A stretch of DNA of 64,000 nucleotides from Campylobacter sp. RM6914 (GCF_004803835.1 NZ_CP012545.1:1612001-1676000), one strand, 5' to 3'. Shown: positions 11,413 through 20,569, counted from the first letter of the stretch. Made by a program: numbers and translations. Notes: a model not told the origin generated them from the sequence alone.

Positions 11413-11886
11413 ATGAAACTAATCCTAGCACCAAATGAATTTTTAGATGAGTATATCTTGGGCGCAGAATTTGCGATAAATGCTCAAATTTCATCAAACG
11501 CATATCTATTTTGGAAAGGTGCCATCTCGGCTAAATTTGAAAACTCGCGAGTAGTTTTTTTGCATAAAAAGACAATACCTGATAAATTTAAAGACGTCGC
11601 TAAAAAATGCACACCGCTAAACGGACTTGTGTTAACAAGCGCATTTTGCTCATTTACCGCACTAGCGCCGTCACACCTTGTAAGCTCGAACAAATCAAAA
11701 TTTTACGAGCTTGTCGAGCTACATCAAATTTGTGGGATAAAATTTATAAATTTAAAGAAATTTTATGATGATTTGGGGCTTGGTTATGATTTAAGAATTT
11801 ACATCGAAAAGTGCAAATTTTTCTCTCCTACACCCTTTGAAAAACGGATCAAACTAACCGAAACTCTATGTTTGGGATATTATTAA
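11413..11886 (+). CDS. Hypothetical protein, family not recognised
   Basis: 157 residues from the chosen start (MKLILAPNEF); an alternative ATG at 11383 sits in a promoter-like element. No signal peptide, membrane segment or known motif was recognised. It is a mixed alpha/beta protein with several Phe/Lys-rich strands. It stands alone, with divergent ridA upstream and a strong terminator downstream, so it is a single-gene transcript. No function is proposed. Confidence 0.6.
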   Translation: MKLILAPNEFLDEYILGAEFAINAQISSNAYLFWKGAISAKFENSRVVFLHKKTIPDKFKDVAKKCTPLNGLVLTSAFCSFTALAPSHLVSSNKSKFYELVELHQICGIKFINLKKFYDDLGLGYDLRIYIEKCKFFSPTPFEKRIKLTETLCLGYY

Positions 11887-11910
11887 ATTTCTTTCATAAA
11901 TTTGGGATTT

Positions 11911-11950
11911 AAGTCGCAAAGTTAAATTTTATAAAACAACTTTGCGACTT
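11911..11950 (+). terminator. Strong hairpin terminator after the hypothetical gene
   Basis: Perfect 13-bp stem AAGTCGCAAAGTT (11911-11923) / AACTTTGCGACTT (11938-11950) with a 14-base loop, followed by TGTATCTT. It lies 24 bases after the stop at 11886. It may also serve the converging fumarase operon on the other strand. Confidence 0.7.
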
Positions 11951-12016
11951 TGTATCTTAGAATAAATTTCATACAAAACAGACAAATGATAGGTTTTAAG
12001 CATGAAATTTTAAAAT

Positions 12017-12577
12017 TTAGATCTTTCTATAAGGTGCTTGACCTGCTTCGTAGAAGTTATTTCCTTCGCTATCTATCGCAACCATCGCAGGGAAATCCTC
12101 GACAGTAAGTCTTGCAACCGCTTCAGGTCCAAGCTCAGGGTAAGCTAGTACTTCGTATTTTTTAATACTTTGGCTAATTAAAGCACCTGCTCCGCCGATA
12201 GCTACCATATAAACACAACCTGATTTTTTCATAGCATCTACGACCGCTTCGCTACGATAGCCTTTACCGATCATGCCGTTTATGCCGACTTCGTTTATCA
12301 TAGTCGGAGTGTATTTGTCCATTCTGCCACTAGTTGTAGGGCCTGCAGCACCGATAGCTTGACTCTCTTTTGCAGGCGTTGGTCCAACATAATATATAGT
12401 CTCGCCTCTTAGATCCACAGGAAGCGCTTCTCCGCGAGCTAAAGTTTCTGTAAGAGCCTTGTGGGCCGCATCTCTAGCTGCTATGATAGTGCCTGATATT
12501 AGTACATTATCGCCTGCTTTTAAGCTTTTTACCACCTCTTTATCAAATGGTGCGGTTATTCTTTTGATTTCTGACAT
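12017..12577 (-). CDS. Class I fumarate hydratase, beta subunit (C-terminal type)
   Basis: 186 residues matching the C-terminal (beta) domain of class I Fe-S hydro-lyases. Motifs: GPTPAKESQAIGAAGPTTSGRMD (in part) near 85-105, GKGYRSE (about 125) and FPAMVAIDSEGNNF (about 160). With the alpha subunit it hydrates fumarate to L-malate in the TCA cycle. The start lies 9 bases after the alpha gene. L-tartrate dehydratase (TtdB) is a close relative; fumarase is favoured because no tartrate genes are nearby. Confidence 0.85.
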   Translation of the reverse strand: MSEIKRITAPFDKEVVKSLKAGDNVLISGTIIAARDAAHKALTETLARGEALPVDLRGETIYYVGPTPAKESQAIGAAGPTTSGRMDKYTPTMINEVGINGMIGKGYRSEAVVDAMKKSGCVYMVAIGGAGALISQSIKKYEVLAYPELGPEAVARLTVEDFPAMVAIDSEGNNFYEAGQAPYRKI

Positions 12578-12586
12578 TTTAACTCC

Positions 12587-13432
12587 TTAAATTTCAGCGT
12601 CTGCGTGGCGAGCAGCATGGCAGTTGATATTTACAGCTACAGGAAGACCCGCGATATGAGTTGGATACCATTCGACATTGACTTTAACAGCGGTATTATC
12701 GCCACCCATACCTTGTGGCCCCACTCCTGTTTGTCTAGCCATCTCAAGAAGCTCGTCTTCTAGTTTTGCGTATCTTTCGTCAGGGTTTCTGCTATCTACT
12801 GAACGAACGGCTGCAAGTTTTGAAAGAAGCGCTGCTTTGTCCATTGTTCCACCGATACCTACGCCTACTACCATAGGAGGACAGGCGTTTGGACCAGCTA
12901 GTTTAACAGCTTCTAAAAATACCCTTTTAACACCTTCGATCCCATCTGCTGGAACTAACATTTTAAGGATTGATTTGTTTTCGCTACCAAAGCCTTTTGG
13001 AGCAACTTTGATCTTAAGTTTATCTCCTGGAACGATGCGTGTATTTATAACCGCAGGAGTGTTATTTGCCGTGTTTTTGCGCTCAAAAAGTGGCTCTGCA
13101 ACCACAGACTTACGTAAGTAACCACCAACATATCCGTCTGCTACGCCTGCATTTATAGCATCTTCAAGGTAACCACCCTCTATATGAACATCTTGTCCTA
13201 TTTCTACAAAAACAACGGTCATACCTGTATCTTGACATATCGGAGCAACGCCTTTTTCGGCTAGATCGGCATTTTGTAAAATTTTGCCTATGATGTCTTT
13301 ACCAAGCGGTGAACTCTCATTTGCTTGTGCTTTTTTAAAAGCTGCTCTCATATCATCAGTAACGACATAACAAGCTTTTTTGCAAAGTTCGCTAACAACT
13401 TTTGTTATCTCGTCTGCTTGAACTACTCTCAT
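12587..13432 (-). CDS. Class I fumarate hydratase, alpha subunit (Fe-S)
   Basis: 281 residues, the N-terminal (alpha) domain of two-subunit class I fumarases. Three cluster-ligand cysteines fit CQDTG (about 65), NACPP (about 190) and a C-terminal NCHAARH (about 270). It holds an oxygen-sensitive 4Fe-4S cluster, suited to a microaerobic organism. It is first in a two-gene operon with the beta subunit. TtdA (tartrate dehydratase alpha) is the alternative reading. Confidence 0.86.
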   Translation of the reverse strand: MRVVQADEITKVVSELCKKACYVVTDDMRAAFKKAQANESSPLGKDIIGKILQNADLAEKGVAPICQDTGMTVVFVEIGQDVHIEGGYLEDAINAGVADGYVGGYLRKSVVAEPLFERKNTANNTPAVINTRIVPGDKLKIKVAPKGFGSENKSILKMLVPADGIEGVKRVFLEAVKLAGPNACPPMVVGVGIGGTMDKAALLSKLAAVRSVDSRNPDERYAKLEDELLEMARQTGVGPQGMGGDNTAVKVNVEWYPTHIAGLPVAVNINCHAARHADAEI

Positions 13433-13589
13433 TTTTCCTCCTTATAGTTCGGTATTGAAATTATACAATTAAAATTAAAATTTCAGTTTAAATATGATTT
13501 TTTTTAAGCAAAAGGAGTAAAAAAGAGTAAAATCGTAAATTTTATCAATTTTAAGTAAAATTATCGTATAAATTTTTATATTTAGAAAA

Positions 13590-13614
13590 AAGAGGAGAGA
13601 CTACTCTTCCTCTT
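13590..13614 (-). terminator. Terminator after the CNNM/CBS gene
   Basis: On the minus strand AAGAGGA (13614-13608) pairs with TCCTCTT (13596-13590), followed by TTTTCT. It begins two bases after the stop codon of the gene at 13616-14926. Confidence 0.65.
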
Positions 13615-13615
13615 G

Positions 13616-14926
13616 TCAAGTTTTCCTACGAATTTTTACACGCAAGATACTAGTGCCGTCCATTTTTCGCACCTCATAGAAGAAATTCTCATCCTCAGTG
13701 CGGTCTCCCACAACAGGCAACCGACCGATTAGGTTAAACACATAGCCACCTATGGTAACTTGCTCAGTAGCTTCGTCAAATGTTATACCAAACATCTCTT
13801 CGATACTTTCAAGCTCGAACCTACCGCTAAATTCGTAAATATCATCATTTATTTTCTTATACTGTTCGCTGGCATCGTCATGCTCGTCATTCATATCGCC
13901 AAGGACTTCTTCCATAATATCTTCCATGGTTAAAATTCCTGAAGTTCCACCATATTCATCAACAACAAGCGCGGCTGATTTTTGCTCTTTGTTCATAAGC
14001 AGTATAACCTTGGATATGGAGAGGCTTTCCGGCACGATAAGAAATTCCCTAACTATACCATCAAAATTCCTCTCCTTATCACCAAAGTGTATCTCAAGGA
14101 TATCGCGAATATGTATCATGCCAAGCACAACGTCTTTGCTTCCGTCTATATAAGGATAGCGGGTGTATTTTGAATCAAAAACTATCTTTAAATTTTCCTC
14201 AAAGCCTCTTTGCTTATTTATGCAAACCATATCGCGACGAGGTGTCATTATCTCTTTTGCGACCGTGTCACTAAAGTCGACGGCATTTTTTATGATCTCG
14301 GTTTCAAAACTATCAAGAACTCCGCCTTTTAGACTCTCTCCGACTATGATCTTTATCTCCTCTTCAGAGTGCGCAAGGTCGTTTTCTTTAGCCGGTTTTA
14401 TGCCTAAAATTTTAAGACCCAAGATGGCTAGAGCGTCAAATGTTTTAATCACAGGAGAAAATATAACCCAAAAAACATGAAGAGGTTTTGCTATCCTTAG
14501 CACCGATACTTCGGCTTTTGCTATAGCTATAGACTTTGGTATCAGCTCACCCACTACAACATGAAGTAGTGTGATGATAGTAAAAGCTATCGCAAAACCA
14601 ACCGTGCTAATGAGCAAATCACTCATATCCAAATATTTTTTAAGCGGTCCCTCTATCACTCTAGCAACGGCAGGCTCACCGATCCAGCCAAGAGCCAGCG
14701 AGCTAAGTGTTATGCCAAGTTGCGTTGCGCTTAGATAGGTATCAAGCTGGTTTGACATATCAAAAGCAAGCTGAGCGTTTGGAGTTTTTTCTTTTATGAG
14801 CTCTTCAAGGCGAGTTTTGCGTATCTTGACAAGAGAAAATTCTGAAAGAACAAAGAAGGCATTTAATAAAATAAATACAACTGCGAGGAATATCATCAAA
14901 AGCGAACTGTCGCTACTGGGGTGCAA
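13616..14926 (-). CDS. CNNM/CBS-domain membrane protein (CorC/HlyC-type ion transporter family)
   Basis: 436 residues: a DUF21/CNNM membrane domain (about 1-190, with four hydrophobic stretches), a CBS pair (about 205-325, containing MTPRRDMVCI and VDEYGGTSGILTMEDIMEE) and a C-terminal CorC_HlyC domain (about 345-430). Family members are linked to Mg2+ or Co2+ export; the old name hemolysin is not functional evidence. The start is TTG with AAGGA eight bases upstream. It stands alone and ends in its own terminator. Confidence 0.85.
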   Translation of the reverse strand: MHPSSDSSLLMIFLAVVFILLNAFFVLSEFSLVKIRKTRLEELIKEKTPNAQLAFDMSNQLDTYLSATQLGITLSSLALGWIGEPAVARVIEGPLKKYLDMSDLLISTVGFAIAFTIITLLHVVVGELIPKSIAIAKAEVSVLRIAKPLHVFWVIFSPVIKTFDALAILGLKILGIKPAKENDLAHSEEEIKIIVGESLKGGVLDSFETEIIKNAVDFSDTVAKEIMTPRRDMVCINKQRGFEENLKIVFDSKYTRYPYIDGSKDVVLGMIHIRDILEIHFGDKERNFDGIVREFLIVPESLSISKVILLMNKEQKSAALVVDEYGGTSGILTMEDIMEEVLGDMNDEHDDASEQYKKINDDIYEFSGRFELESIEEMFGITFDEATEQVTIGGYVFNLIGRLPVVGDRTEDENFFYEVRKMDGTSILRVKIRRKT

Positions 14927-15041
14927 TTATGATCCTTAATGGTTAAAATTTAAAAGCCACATTATAGCAAAAAGTATTTAAATTTCAAAAAATGGTGGCA
15001 TAAAACCTCTCTTTTGTATTAAATTGCGTAAAACCGTGTAT

Positions 15042-15557
15042 TTATAAAATTCCTCTAAATGCAGTTTTAGCATTTATGATGTCATTTGTGTCAGGATGCA
15101 AGGCTGCTTCTTTCCATCTAGCTTCACGTGAAGAGGTGATCTTATAGTGCTTTTTATTGCTAGTTTTTAAAGCCACAACTCTTATCTCGTCTATAAATTT
15201 CTGACTTATTGCCCCTTGGGAGATAAATTCTCTAATCACACTATTTTGTCCATCTTCAAGTAGTTTCTTGCCATCCTTTAACGCTTTTGCGGCATGCTCG
15301 CTATCAGCTCTAGCTCCAAGAGTTATAAAAAGCCCGACATTTTTACCTTTTATATTTTCTTGTATAAAACGTTTAAAATTCGTATCTATAGTGCCTTTAT
15401 AGATATAGTAACCAACCGCGATAAAATCAAAATCATCCAAATTTTTAGCTGCTTCGTCACTATAGCACACAGCCTTACAACCAAGCTCACCTGCTATAGC
15501 CTTGGCAACTTTCTTTGTGTTGCCGGTTAATGACGAATACACAACTATCTTTTTCAT
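15042..15557 (-). CDS. Flavodoxin-family protein
   Basis: 171 residues. The N-terminal SSLTGNTKKVAKAI holds the FMN phosphate loop (S-x-T-G-N-T), and the FDFIAVGYYIYKGTIDTNFKRF segment follows the flavodoxin fold. The tail from about 130 is an extension ending in EARWKEAALHPDTND. It is likely an electron carrier or quinone/flavin reductase. It lies 41 bases downstream of the HutZ-like gene on the same strand, so the two are probably cotranscribed; an electron donor role for heme breakdown is an inference. Confidence 0.8.
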   Translation of the reverse strand: MKKIVVYSSLTGNTKKVAKAIAGELGCKAVCYSDEAAKNLDDFDFIAVGYYIYKGTIDTNFKRFIQENIKGKNVGLFITLGARADSEHAAKALKDGKKLLEDGQNSVIREFISQGAISQKFIDEIRVVALKTSNKKHYKITSSREARWKEAALHPDTNDIINAKTAFRGIL

Positions 15558-15598
15558 TAAAATATCCCCTTAGCTATCTTTACTATGATCACTTAAAT

Positions 15599-16123
15599 TT
15601 ACCTGCTTTCGTGCGGATACATTTCTTGCAAGCCTTTTATAACTTTTAAACCAAGGGTATCGTAAGCCGCGCCAAATCCTCTTACAAAACGCCCTTGTTT
15701 TAAACTAGCTTTTACGACATAAAAATCTTTCATGTTTTTTATATAAACAAATGCGCTTTCGTTTGGATTTTTTGCGGCTAACTTATCAAAATACTCATCT
15801 CTTTTTGCCTCGTCTTTTATAAAATCAACCTCGCATTTTATGCTTAGCCTAACTCTTGCTAAAATAGTCTTTGCAGTACTTTCATCTTCTAAAAATAGCA
15901 ACGAAGCTTTATTTGGACTAGCTTTTAGTGAAGAGTAGTGCTCGGCAATAGAACTTAGACAAAGGTAAATTTCATCGCCCTCTCTTACAAAGGGGGCATA
16001 CGAGCTCACGCACTGCCCTTTTGAGTTAAGGCTTGAGATGATGACGGTTTTTAGGCTATCTACAAATTTAAAAACGCTGTCTTGAATTTTATCGAGTGGT
16101 TTTTCATTAATTTGCGCGTGCAT
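15599..16123 (-). CDS. HutZ/HugZ-like heme-utilisation protein (PNP-oxidase fold)
   Basis: 174 residues with a pyridoxamine-phosphate-oxidase-like split barrel. The segment GRFVRGFGAAYD near 145-156 resembles the conserved region of HutZ/HugZ heme-degrading proteins. Its length matches Vibrio HutZ (about 176) rather than Campylobacter ChuZ or Helicobacter HugZ (about 250). A C-terminal His (PHES, residue 172) could match the heme ligand loop, but this is not proven. Cotranscription with a flavodoxin fits reductive heme breakdown. A general pyridoxamine oxidase-like FMN protein is the alternative. Confidence 0.7.
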   Translation of the reverse strand: MHAQINEKPLDKIQDSVFKFVDSLKTVIISSLNSKGQCVSSYAPFVREGDEIYLCLSSIAEHYSSLKASPNKASLLFLEDESTAKTILARVRLSIKCEVDFIKDEAKRDEYFDKLAAKNPNESAFVYIKNMKDFYVVKASLKQGRFVRGFGAAYDTLGLKVIKGLQEMYPHESR

Positions 16124-16233
16124 ATTTTTCTCCTATATTAAATTTATCTAGTTAATGATGATTTTGTAAGTTATATTATAGAGTAAAATAAAAATTTAAG
16201 TGCAAATTTTTGCACTTAAATTTCTTTTAGAAG

Positions 16234-16689
16234 TTATTGTATCTTTTTGCTTCCGATATATGTAGCAAAAATTTCTCTTGTGCCGTCTTGTTTGAATAAT
16301 ACGATATCGTATTTATCAGGCTCGCTTCCTTGCTCCATACCTGGACTTTCTAGCGGCATTCCAGGCGCACTTATGCCTATAACGCCCTCTGGTTTTATCT
16401 CAAGTAGTTTTTTTATCTCTGCCGCAGGAACATGTCCCTCTACTACATATCCGCTAATAATCGCCGTATGGCAACTTGAAAGCTCGAGCGGAACGTTAAA
16501 TTTTTTCTTTAGGGCAACCGTATTTTGCACCTTATACTCAATTGTCTCAAAACCGTCTTTTTGCATAACCGCTTCCCACCTAGAACAGCAACCGCAAGTA
16601 GGCGATTTATAAACCTCAAGCAAATTCGAACCAAAAGACGAAACCGCAACTAGCGACGCAACTGTCGCAACTTTAACTAAAAATTTCAT
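16234..16689 (-). CDS. Exported DUF411 metal-binding protein
   Basis: 151 residues: a signal peptide (about 1-20), then the DUF411 signature EVYKSPTCGCCSRWE (about 25-39) and ELSSCHTAIISGYVVEGHVPA (in part, about 70-90). The Cys-rich site and later Met residues suggest copper or other soft-metal binding, as proposed for this family (CopG-like). Clear AAGGAG precedes the ATG. No copper ATPase or oxidase is adjacent, so the metal is inferred from family only. Confidence 0.85.
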   Translation of the reverse strand: MKFLVKVATVASLVAVSSFGSNLLEVYKSPTCGCCSRWEAVMQKDGFETIEYKVQNTVALKKKFNVPLELSSCHTAIISGYVVEGHVPAAEIKKLLEIKPEGVIGISAPGMPLESPGMEQGSEPDKYDIVLFKQDGTREIFATYIGSKKIQ

Positions 16690-16785
16690 TTTACTCCTTC
16701 GTATTGTAAAATTTTAGTAAATTCTACAAAATAGTTTTAAATTTAAACCAAATAATATACCAAAACTCCTTTACCTGTTTTTTGA

Positions 16786-16791
16786 TATAAT
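16786..16791 (+). promoter_or_regulatory. Candidate extended -10 for the SbmA-like gene
   Basis: TGA-TATAAT, a consensus extended -10, lies 25 bases before the ATG at 16817. AAGGGA gives the ribosome site. It drives the two-gene unit of transporter and M48 protease. Confidence 0.6.
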
Positions 16792-16816
16792 TTGCCAAAA
16801 ATTTGTAAGGGAATTT

Positions 16817-17782
16817 ATGTTTGTTTCATTTTTTAGATCCAAACAATGGTTGTTGTGGGCTTACGGTGGAGCAGCTTTTATCATCGCTTTACTTGTTTAC
16901 CAAACGCACCTAAATGTCGCCATAAACGAATGGTATAAAAATTTTTACGACATCATGCAAAATATCAAAGATCATACGATAGATGACTTTTGGCGAGAAA
17001 TTTTTAACTTTATTTATATAGCCATGCCTTATGTTTTGACATATATGGTGATATCGTTTTTCGCAAGCCACTGGGTATTTCGCTGGAGAGAAGCGATGAC
17101 TTTTAGCTATCTTAAATTTTGGCAAAAATGCGAATACGACGTCGAAGGCAGCTCGCAACGTATACAAGAAGACATTTATCGCTTCGCAAAGATAATGGAA
17201 AGTCTGGGTGTTGATGTGCTTCGCGCCATCATGACACTTGTTGCGTTTACACCAGTTCTTTGGGGGCTTAGCTCCAAGGTTGATCTACCATACATCAAAG
17301 ACATACCCGGCTCACTTGTATGGATAGCACTTGGAGTAAGCATAGGAGGTCTTATCATATCTTGGTTTGTCGGCATTAAGCTTCCTCATCTTGAGTATAA
17401 TAACCAAAAAGTAGAAGCCGCCTTTAGAAAAGAGCTTGTTTTTGCCGAAAACGACAAGGTTAATTACGCTAGATCAGAGACTATCGTCGAGCTTTTTACG
17501 GGGCTTAAATTTAACTACTACCGTTTGTTTTTGCATTATGGCTACTTTAATATCTGGCTTATTTCATTTTCACAAATTTTAGTTATAGTGCCATATATGA
17601 TAATGGGAAGCGGGCTTTTTACGGGGATGATAACTCTTGGCATACTTGTGCAAGTTAGCAACGCATTTTCACAGGTGCGTAGCAGTTTTTCGGTATTTAT
17701 ATCAAACTGGACAACTATAACCGAACTTAGATCGATATACAAACGTCTAAAAGAATTTGAAGAAAACATCGGCTACAAATAA
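16817..17782 (+). CDS. SbmA/BacA-family peptide transporter
   Basis: 321 residues with about six to seven membrane segments. The region around NEWYKNFYDIMQN (about 36-48), the RWREAMTFSYL stretch (about 90) and the C-terminal NWTTITELRSIYKRL match SbmA/BacA, proton-driven importers of antimicrobial peptides and peptide antibiotics. It is shorter than E. coli SbmA (406), as is usual for Campylobacter homologues. No ATPase domain is fused, which separates it from ABC half-transporters. It is 12 bases upstream of an M48 protease gene. Confidence 0.85.
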   Translation: MFVSFFRSKQWLLWAYGGAAFIIALLVYQTHLNVAINEWYKNFYDIMQNIKDHTIDDFWREIFNFIYIAMPYVLTYMVISFFASHWVFRWREAMTFSYLKFWQKCEYDVEGSSQRIQEDIYRFAKIMESLGVDVLRAIMTLVAFTPVLWGLSSKVDLPYIKDIPGSLVWIALGVSIGGLIISWFVGIKLPHLEYNNQKVEAAFRKELVFAENDKVNYARSETIVELFTGLKFNYYRLFLHYGYFNIWLISFSQILVIVPYMIMGSGLFTGMITLGILVQVSNAFSQVRSSFSVFISNWTTITELRSIYKRLKEFEENIGYK

Positions 17783-17794
17783 AAGGAGAACACG

Positions 17795-18604
17795 ATGAGA
17801 AAAATTTTACTTACTTTATGTGCAGTTTTAACGCTTTTTACAGGCTGTTTTACAAGCTCTACAGGCGCTGGCACAGTTGGAGCAGACCGAAAACAACTGC
17901 TTTTAATATCAGCTGCGGTTATGGACGAGAGTGCGGCGCAAGCTTACGTTAAAACCTTAAGCAGTGCAAAAACAAAAGGAACTTTAAACATAGACCCGGT
18001 TCTAACAAAACGTGTTCAAAATATCTCAAAAAGACTAATCGCCCAAACAGGCGTGTTTAGACAAGACGCGTTAAAATGGAACTGGCAAGCAAACGTCATA
18101 AACGAAGACACACTAAACGCATGGTGTATGCCCGGGGGTCGCATAGTGGTTTATAGCGGACTTATCACAAAACTAAGTCTAAATGACGCACAAATCGCAG
18201 CCGTAGTCGGACACGAGATAGCTCATGCCCTACGAGAACACAGTCGTGAGCAAGCAAGCCACGATCAACTTAAAAATATAGGAATTTTTGCCATATCGCA
18301 AGCCGCAGGGCTTGGTGACGTTGGAGCACAAGCTCTAAATATCGCAACACAATACACTATAACACTACCTTTTTCTCGCTCTCACGAAACCGAAGCCGAC
18401 CATATAGGCACGGAACTAATGGCAAGAGCCGGATATGATCCAAATGAAGCAGTTAAAGTCTGGGAAAAGATGAGCAAGATAGGCGCTTCAGGAGGCGTGC
18501 CTGAAATTTTAAGCACTCACCCGTCAAACGAAAGTCGTATAAAAGACTTGCAAGAGATAGCCAAAAAACTAGAGCCTTTATATCTTGCAAGTAGTAAAAA
18601 ATAA
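17795..18604 (+). CDS. M48-family metalloprotease, lipoprotein
   Basis: 269 residues. A signal peptide with a lipobox ending TGC (Cys about 18) predicts a periplasm-facing lipoprotein. The zinc motif HEIAHALREH is near residue 145 and the third ligand lies in ETEADHIGTELMARAGYDP near 200. This matches the LoiP/YcaL and BepA class of M48 envelope quality-control proteases, without a visible TPR domain. AAGGAG precedes the ATG. It follows the SbmA-like gene in the same unit. Confidence 0.9.
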   Translation: MRKILLTLCAVLTLFTGCFTSSTGAGTVGADRKQLLLISAAVMDESAAQAYVKTLSSAKTKGTLNIDPVLTKRVQNISKRLIAQTGVFRQDALKWNWQANVINEDTLNAWCMPGGRIVVYSGLITKLSLNDAQIAAVVGHEIAHALREHSREQASHDQLKNIGIFAISQAAGLGDVGAQALNIATQYTITLPFSRSHETEADHIGTELMARAGYDPNEAVKVWEKMSKIGASGGVPEILSTHPSNESRIKDLQEIAKKLEPLYLASSKK

Positions 18605-18609
18605 GCCAA

Positions 18610-18629
18610 AAGGCGGACTTTACCGCCTT
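18610..18629. terminator. Bidirectional terminator between convergent genes
   Basis: Perfect 7-bp stem AAGGCGG (18610-18616) / CCGCCTT (18623-18629). It follows the M48 gene by 5 bases on the plus strand and overlaps the stop codon of the opposing gene. On the minus strand it is followed by TTGGCTTATTTTTT, so it is stronger in that direction. Confidence 0.65.
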
Positions 18630-19845
18630 ACTCTTTATCTTTTTTGATATTAGACAAAAAGTCTTTAGCCGCCTTGTAAGCTCTATCTCCAAATTTCTTA
18701 GCCTCGGCTTTTATGTCCATTTGCTTTAGCTCTTCAAATTTCTCATTTGCCTTTTTCTCAAAGTCGGCTATCTTTTCGCCACTATCAAATTCGCTTTTAA
18801 ATTTCTTACTTCGCTCGTTAAATTCGTTTTTAATATCGTTAAATTTCTCATTTGCCGCGTTTACAAGCGAGGTAATGTTTGGATTTGACTTGATCTCTTC
18901 GATACGGTTTCTTATCTCTTCGCTTGCTTGCTCACTCATGCGTTTAAGCCTTGCGAAATTTGTATCAAGTTCGGTATTTAAAATGTTATAAATTTCATTT
19001 TTAGCCGAACCGTCTGAAATATCGTCTATATGCCTAAGCATGGCGATAAAGTCCTCATCGATCTTATCAAGCTGCGCTAGTTCACTGTTTAGTTTTAGCT
19101 CATCAGGGGCAAATTTGTTTTCATCTTTTAGCTTTTCTATAGCTTTTAAAATTCCCTCCTTTGCGCCATTTACCGAGCCGTCAACCAACTCTTTTGAAAA
19201 TATATGACCCTCGTTTGCGACTTCACAAGCTGCAACGATGATGGTTTTTGAAATTTCAAGCATTCTGTTTTTGCTAAATTCACCGCCCAATATAGCAACA
19301 TAAGTCATATTTTTAGCTATTTGCAAGATGGTATCATTTACGTCCTCTGCTCTTTCTATCGTCGTTAAAAATGCACTTTGAGCGCTTTCTTTTAAAATTC
19401 CAAGCATTCTAGTTTCGCGGATTATCGCGTTATTTAATAAATTTAATATCTCTTCTTTGCCCTCAAAATCATTTTTAGCAACTACCTCTTCGGCAGTTTC
19501 AAAAGATAATTTCAAAGTATTTTTTATCTCTTCTTGTTTTAATTTTATAGCATTTAAAATTTCATCCCTTTTATCATAAAGCGCAAAAAGCTCATCTTCT
19601 TTATCGCCAACAAGAGCTTGATTTAGCCCTTCCATGGCATTTTTTAAATTTTTAGCGCTTGCTAAATTTTCCTCTTGCAAGCTTAACAAAACTTCACTCA
19701 TCTTTGTTTGCAAAGCGTCTTTTAGCTCTCCGCTTTTAACCCCTTTAACGTCTTTGCAGTATTCAAAAGCAAGGGATTTCATACTTGTTAATAGCCCATC
19801 GCTGTCTTTATAAATTTTTAAATTACTTTTTAGTTTTTCGATCAT
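18628..19845 (-). CDS. Large helical protein of unknown function
   Basis: 405 residues, almost entirely predicted alpha helix and coiled coil, rich in Lys, Glu, Asn and Ala. No signal peptide or catalytic motif is present. A short less charged segment near 180-215 (MTYVAILGG onward) is the only candidate for a globular or membrane-associated part. The C-terminal ~90 residues are highly charged with repeated KFxELK/KFKSEF-type turns, reminiscent of apolipoprotein-like or LEA-like helices. It is immediately downstream of DUF493 and moaC on the same strand. Function not recognised. Confidence 0.6.
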   Translation of the reverse strand: MIEKLKSNLKIYKDSDGLLTSMKSLAFEYCKDVKGVKSGELKDALQTKMSEVLLSLQEENLASAKNLKNAMEGLNQALVGDKEDELFALYDKRDEILNAIKLKQEEIKNTLKLSFETAEEVVAKNDFEGKEEILNLLNNAIIRETRMLGILKESAQSAFLTTIERAEDVNDTILQIAKNMTYVAILGGEFSKNRMLEISKTIIVAACEVANEGHIFSKELVDGSVNGAKEGILKAIEKLKDENKFAPDELKLNSELAQLDKIDEDFIAMLRHIDDISDGSAKNEIYNILNTELDTNFARLKRMSEQASEEIRNRIEEIKSNPNITSLVNAANEKFNDIKNEFNERSKKFKSEFDSGEKIADFEKKANEKFEELKQMDIKAEAKKFGDRAYKAAKDFLSNIKKDKE

Positions 19846-19854
19846 TTTTTGCTC

Positions 19855-20121
19855 CTATAAAACAAATTTTGCACTATGTTTTAGTGCTGAAAATATCTCA
19901 AGTCTTTCCTCATCGCCAAAAACAAGAACATTTACGTTATAGCTTGCGTATTTTTTATCTTTGCTAAATTTAGAAAAAACGAGCTTGTGTTCCCTGTTGC
20001 CAACTATATCCAAAACTCTCTTTTTCACATCATCTTTTGCGTCAAATATAACCTTGTATTCCCAAAATACAGGATAACTTATGGTTGGTTTTTGATTATT
20101 AATGTCGCATATACTCGCCAC
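19855..20121 (-). CDS. DUF493 (YbeD/HP0495-like) protein
   Basis: 88 residues from the chosen start. The GTG at 20121 is preceded by GGAGGT at a 4-base spacing, an almost perfect ribosome site, and gives a length close to H. pylori HP0495 (86). A longer reading frame upstream to 20145 has no such site. The fold is a ferredoxin-like alpha/beta domain; YbeD-type proteins have no firm function. The gene starts within moaC's final codons, so the two are coupled. Confidence 0.8.
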   Translation of the reverse strand: MASICDINNQKPTISYPVFWEYKVIFDAKDDVKKRVLDIVGNREHKLVFSKFSKDKKYASYNVNVLVFGDEERLEIFSALKHSAKFVL

Positions 20122-20569
20122 TTTTACCTCCGCTCTTACTCTCAAGCACGATATCTGTTATTTGCATCGTTTTATCTATCGCCTTTATCATGTCATATAT
20201 CGCAAGAAGTCCTATGCTAACACCGGTAAGTGCTTCCATCTCAACACCGGTTTTGCCGTTTATCTTCACGCTAACATATAATTTAAATGCATTTATGTCG
20301 CCAAGCTCTTCTATGTCACAGTCGATCCCGCTTATAAGCAGAGGATGACACATCGGTATAAGCTCACTTGTCTTTTTCGCACCCATTATAGCGGCGATAA
20401 CGGCAGTTTGAAGCACTGGACCTTTTTTGCCGGTATTTTCTTTAACGGCGTCAAAAGCCTCTTTGCTCATTTTTATGACGCCGCTTGCTTTTGCTATCCT
20501 AAGAGTCGGCTCTTTTGGACTAACATCAACCATTTTTGGACGATTTTTCTCATCTAAATGTGTAAGCAT
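20099..20569 (-). CDS. moaC: Cyclic pyranopterin monophosphate synthase
   Basis: 156 residues. Second step of molybdenum cofactor synthesis. Motifs: [12 protein letters not shown] (about 75-86) and [23 protein letters not shown] (in part, about 115-135), with the conserved His, Glu and Asp-Lys active-site residues. Downstream DUF493 overlaps it. No other moa gene is in the window. Confidence 0.96.
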   Translation of the reverse strand: MLTHLDEKNRPKMVDVSPKEPTLRIAKASGVIKMSKEAFDAVKENTGKKGPVLQTAVIAAIMGAKKTSELIPMCHPLLISGIDCDIEELGDINAFKLYVSVKINGKTGVEMEALTGVSIGLLAIYDMIKAIDKTMQITDIVLESKSGGKSGEYMRH

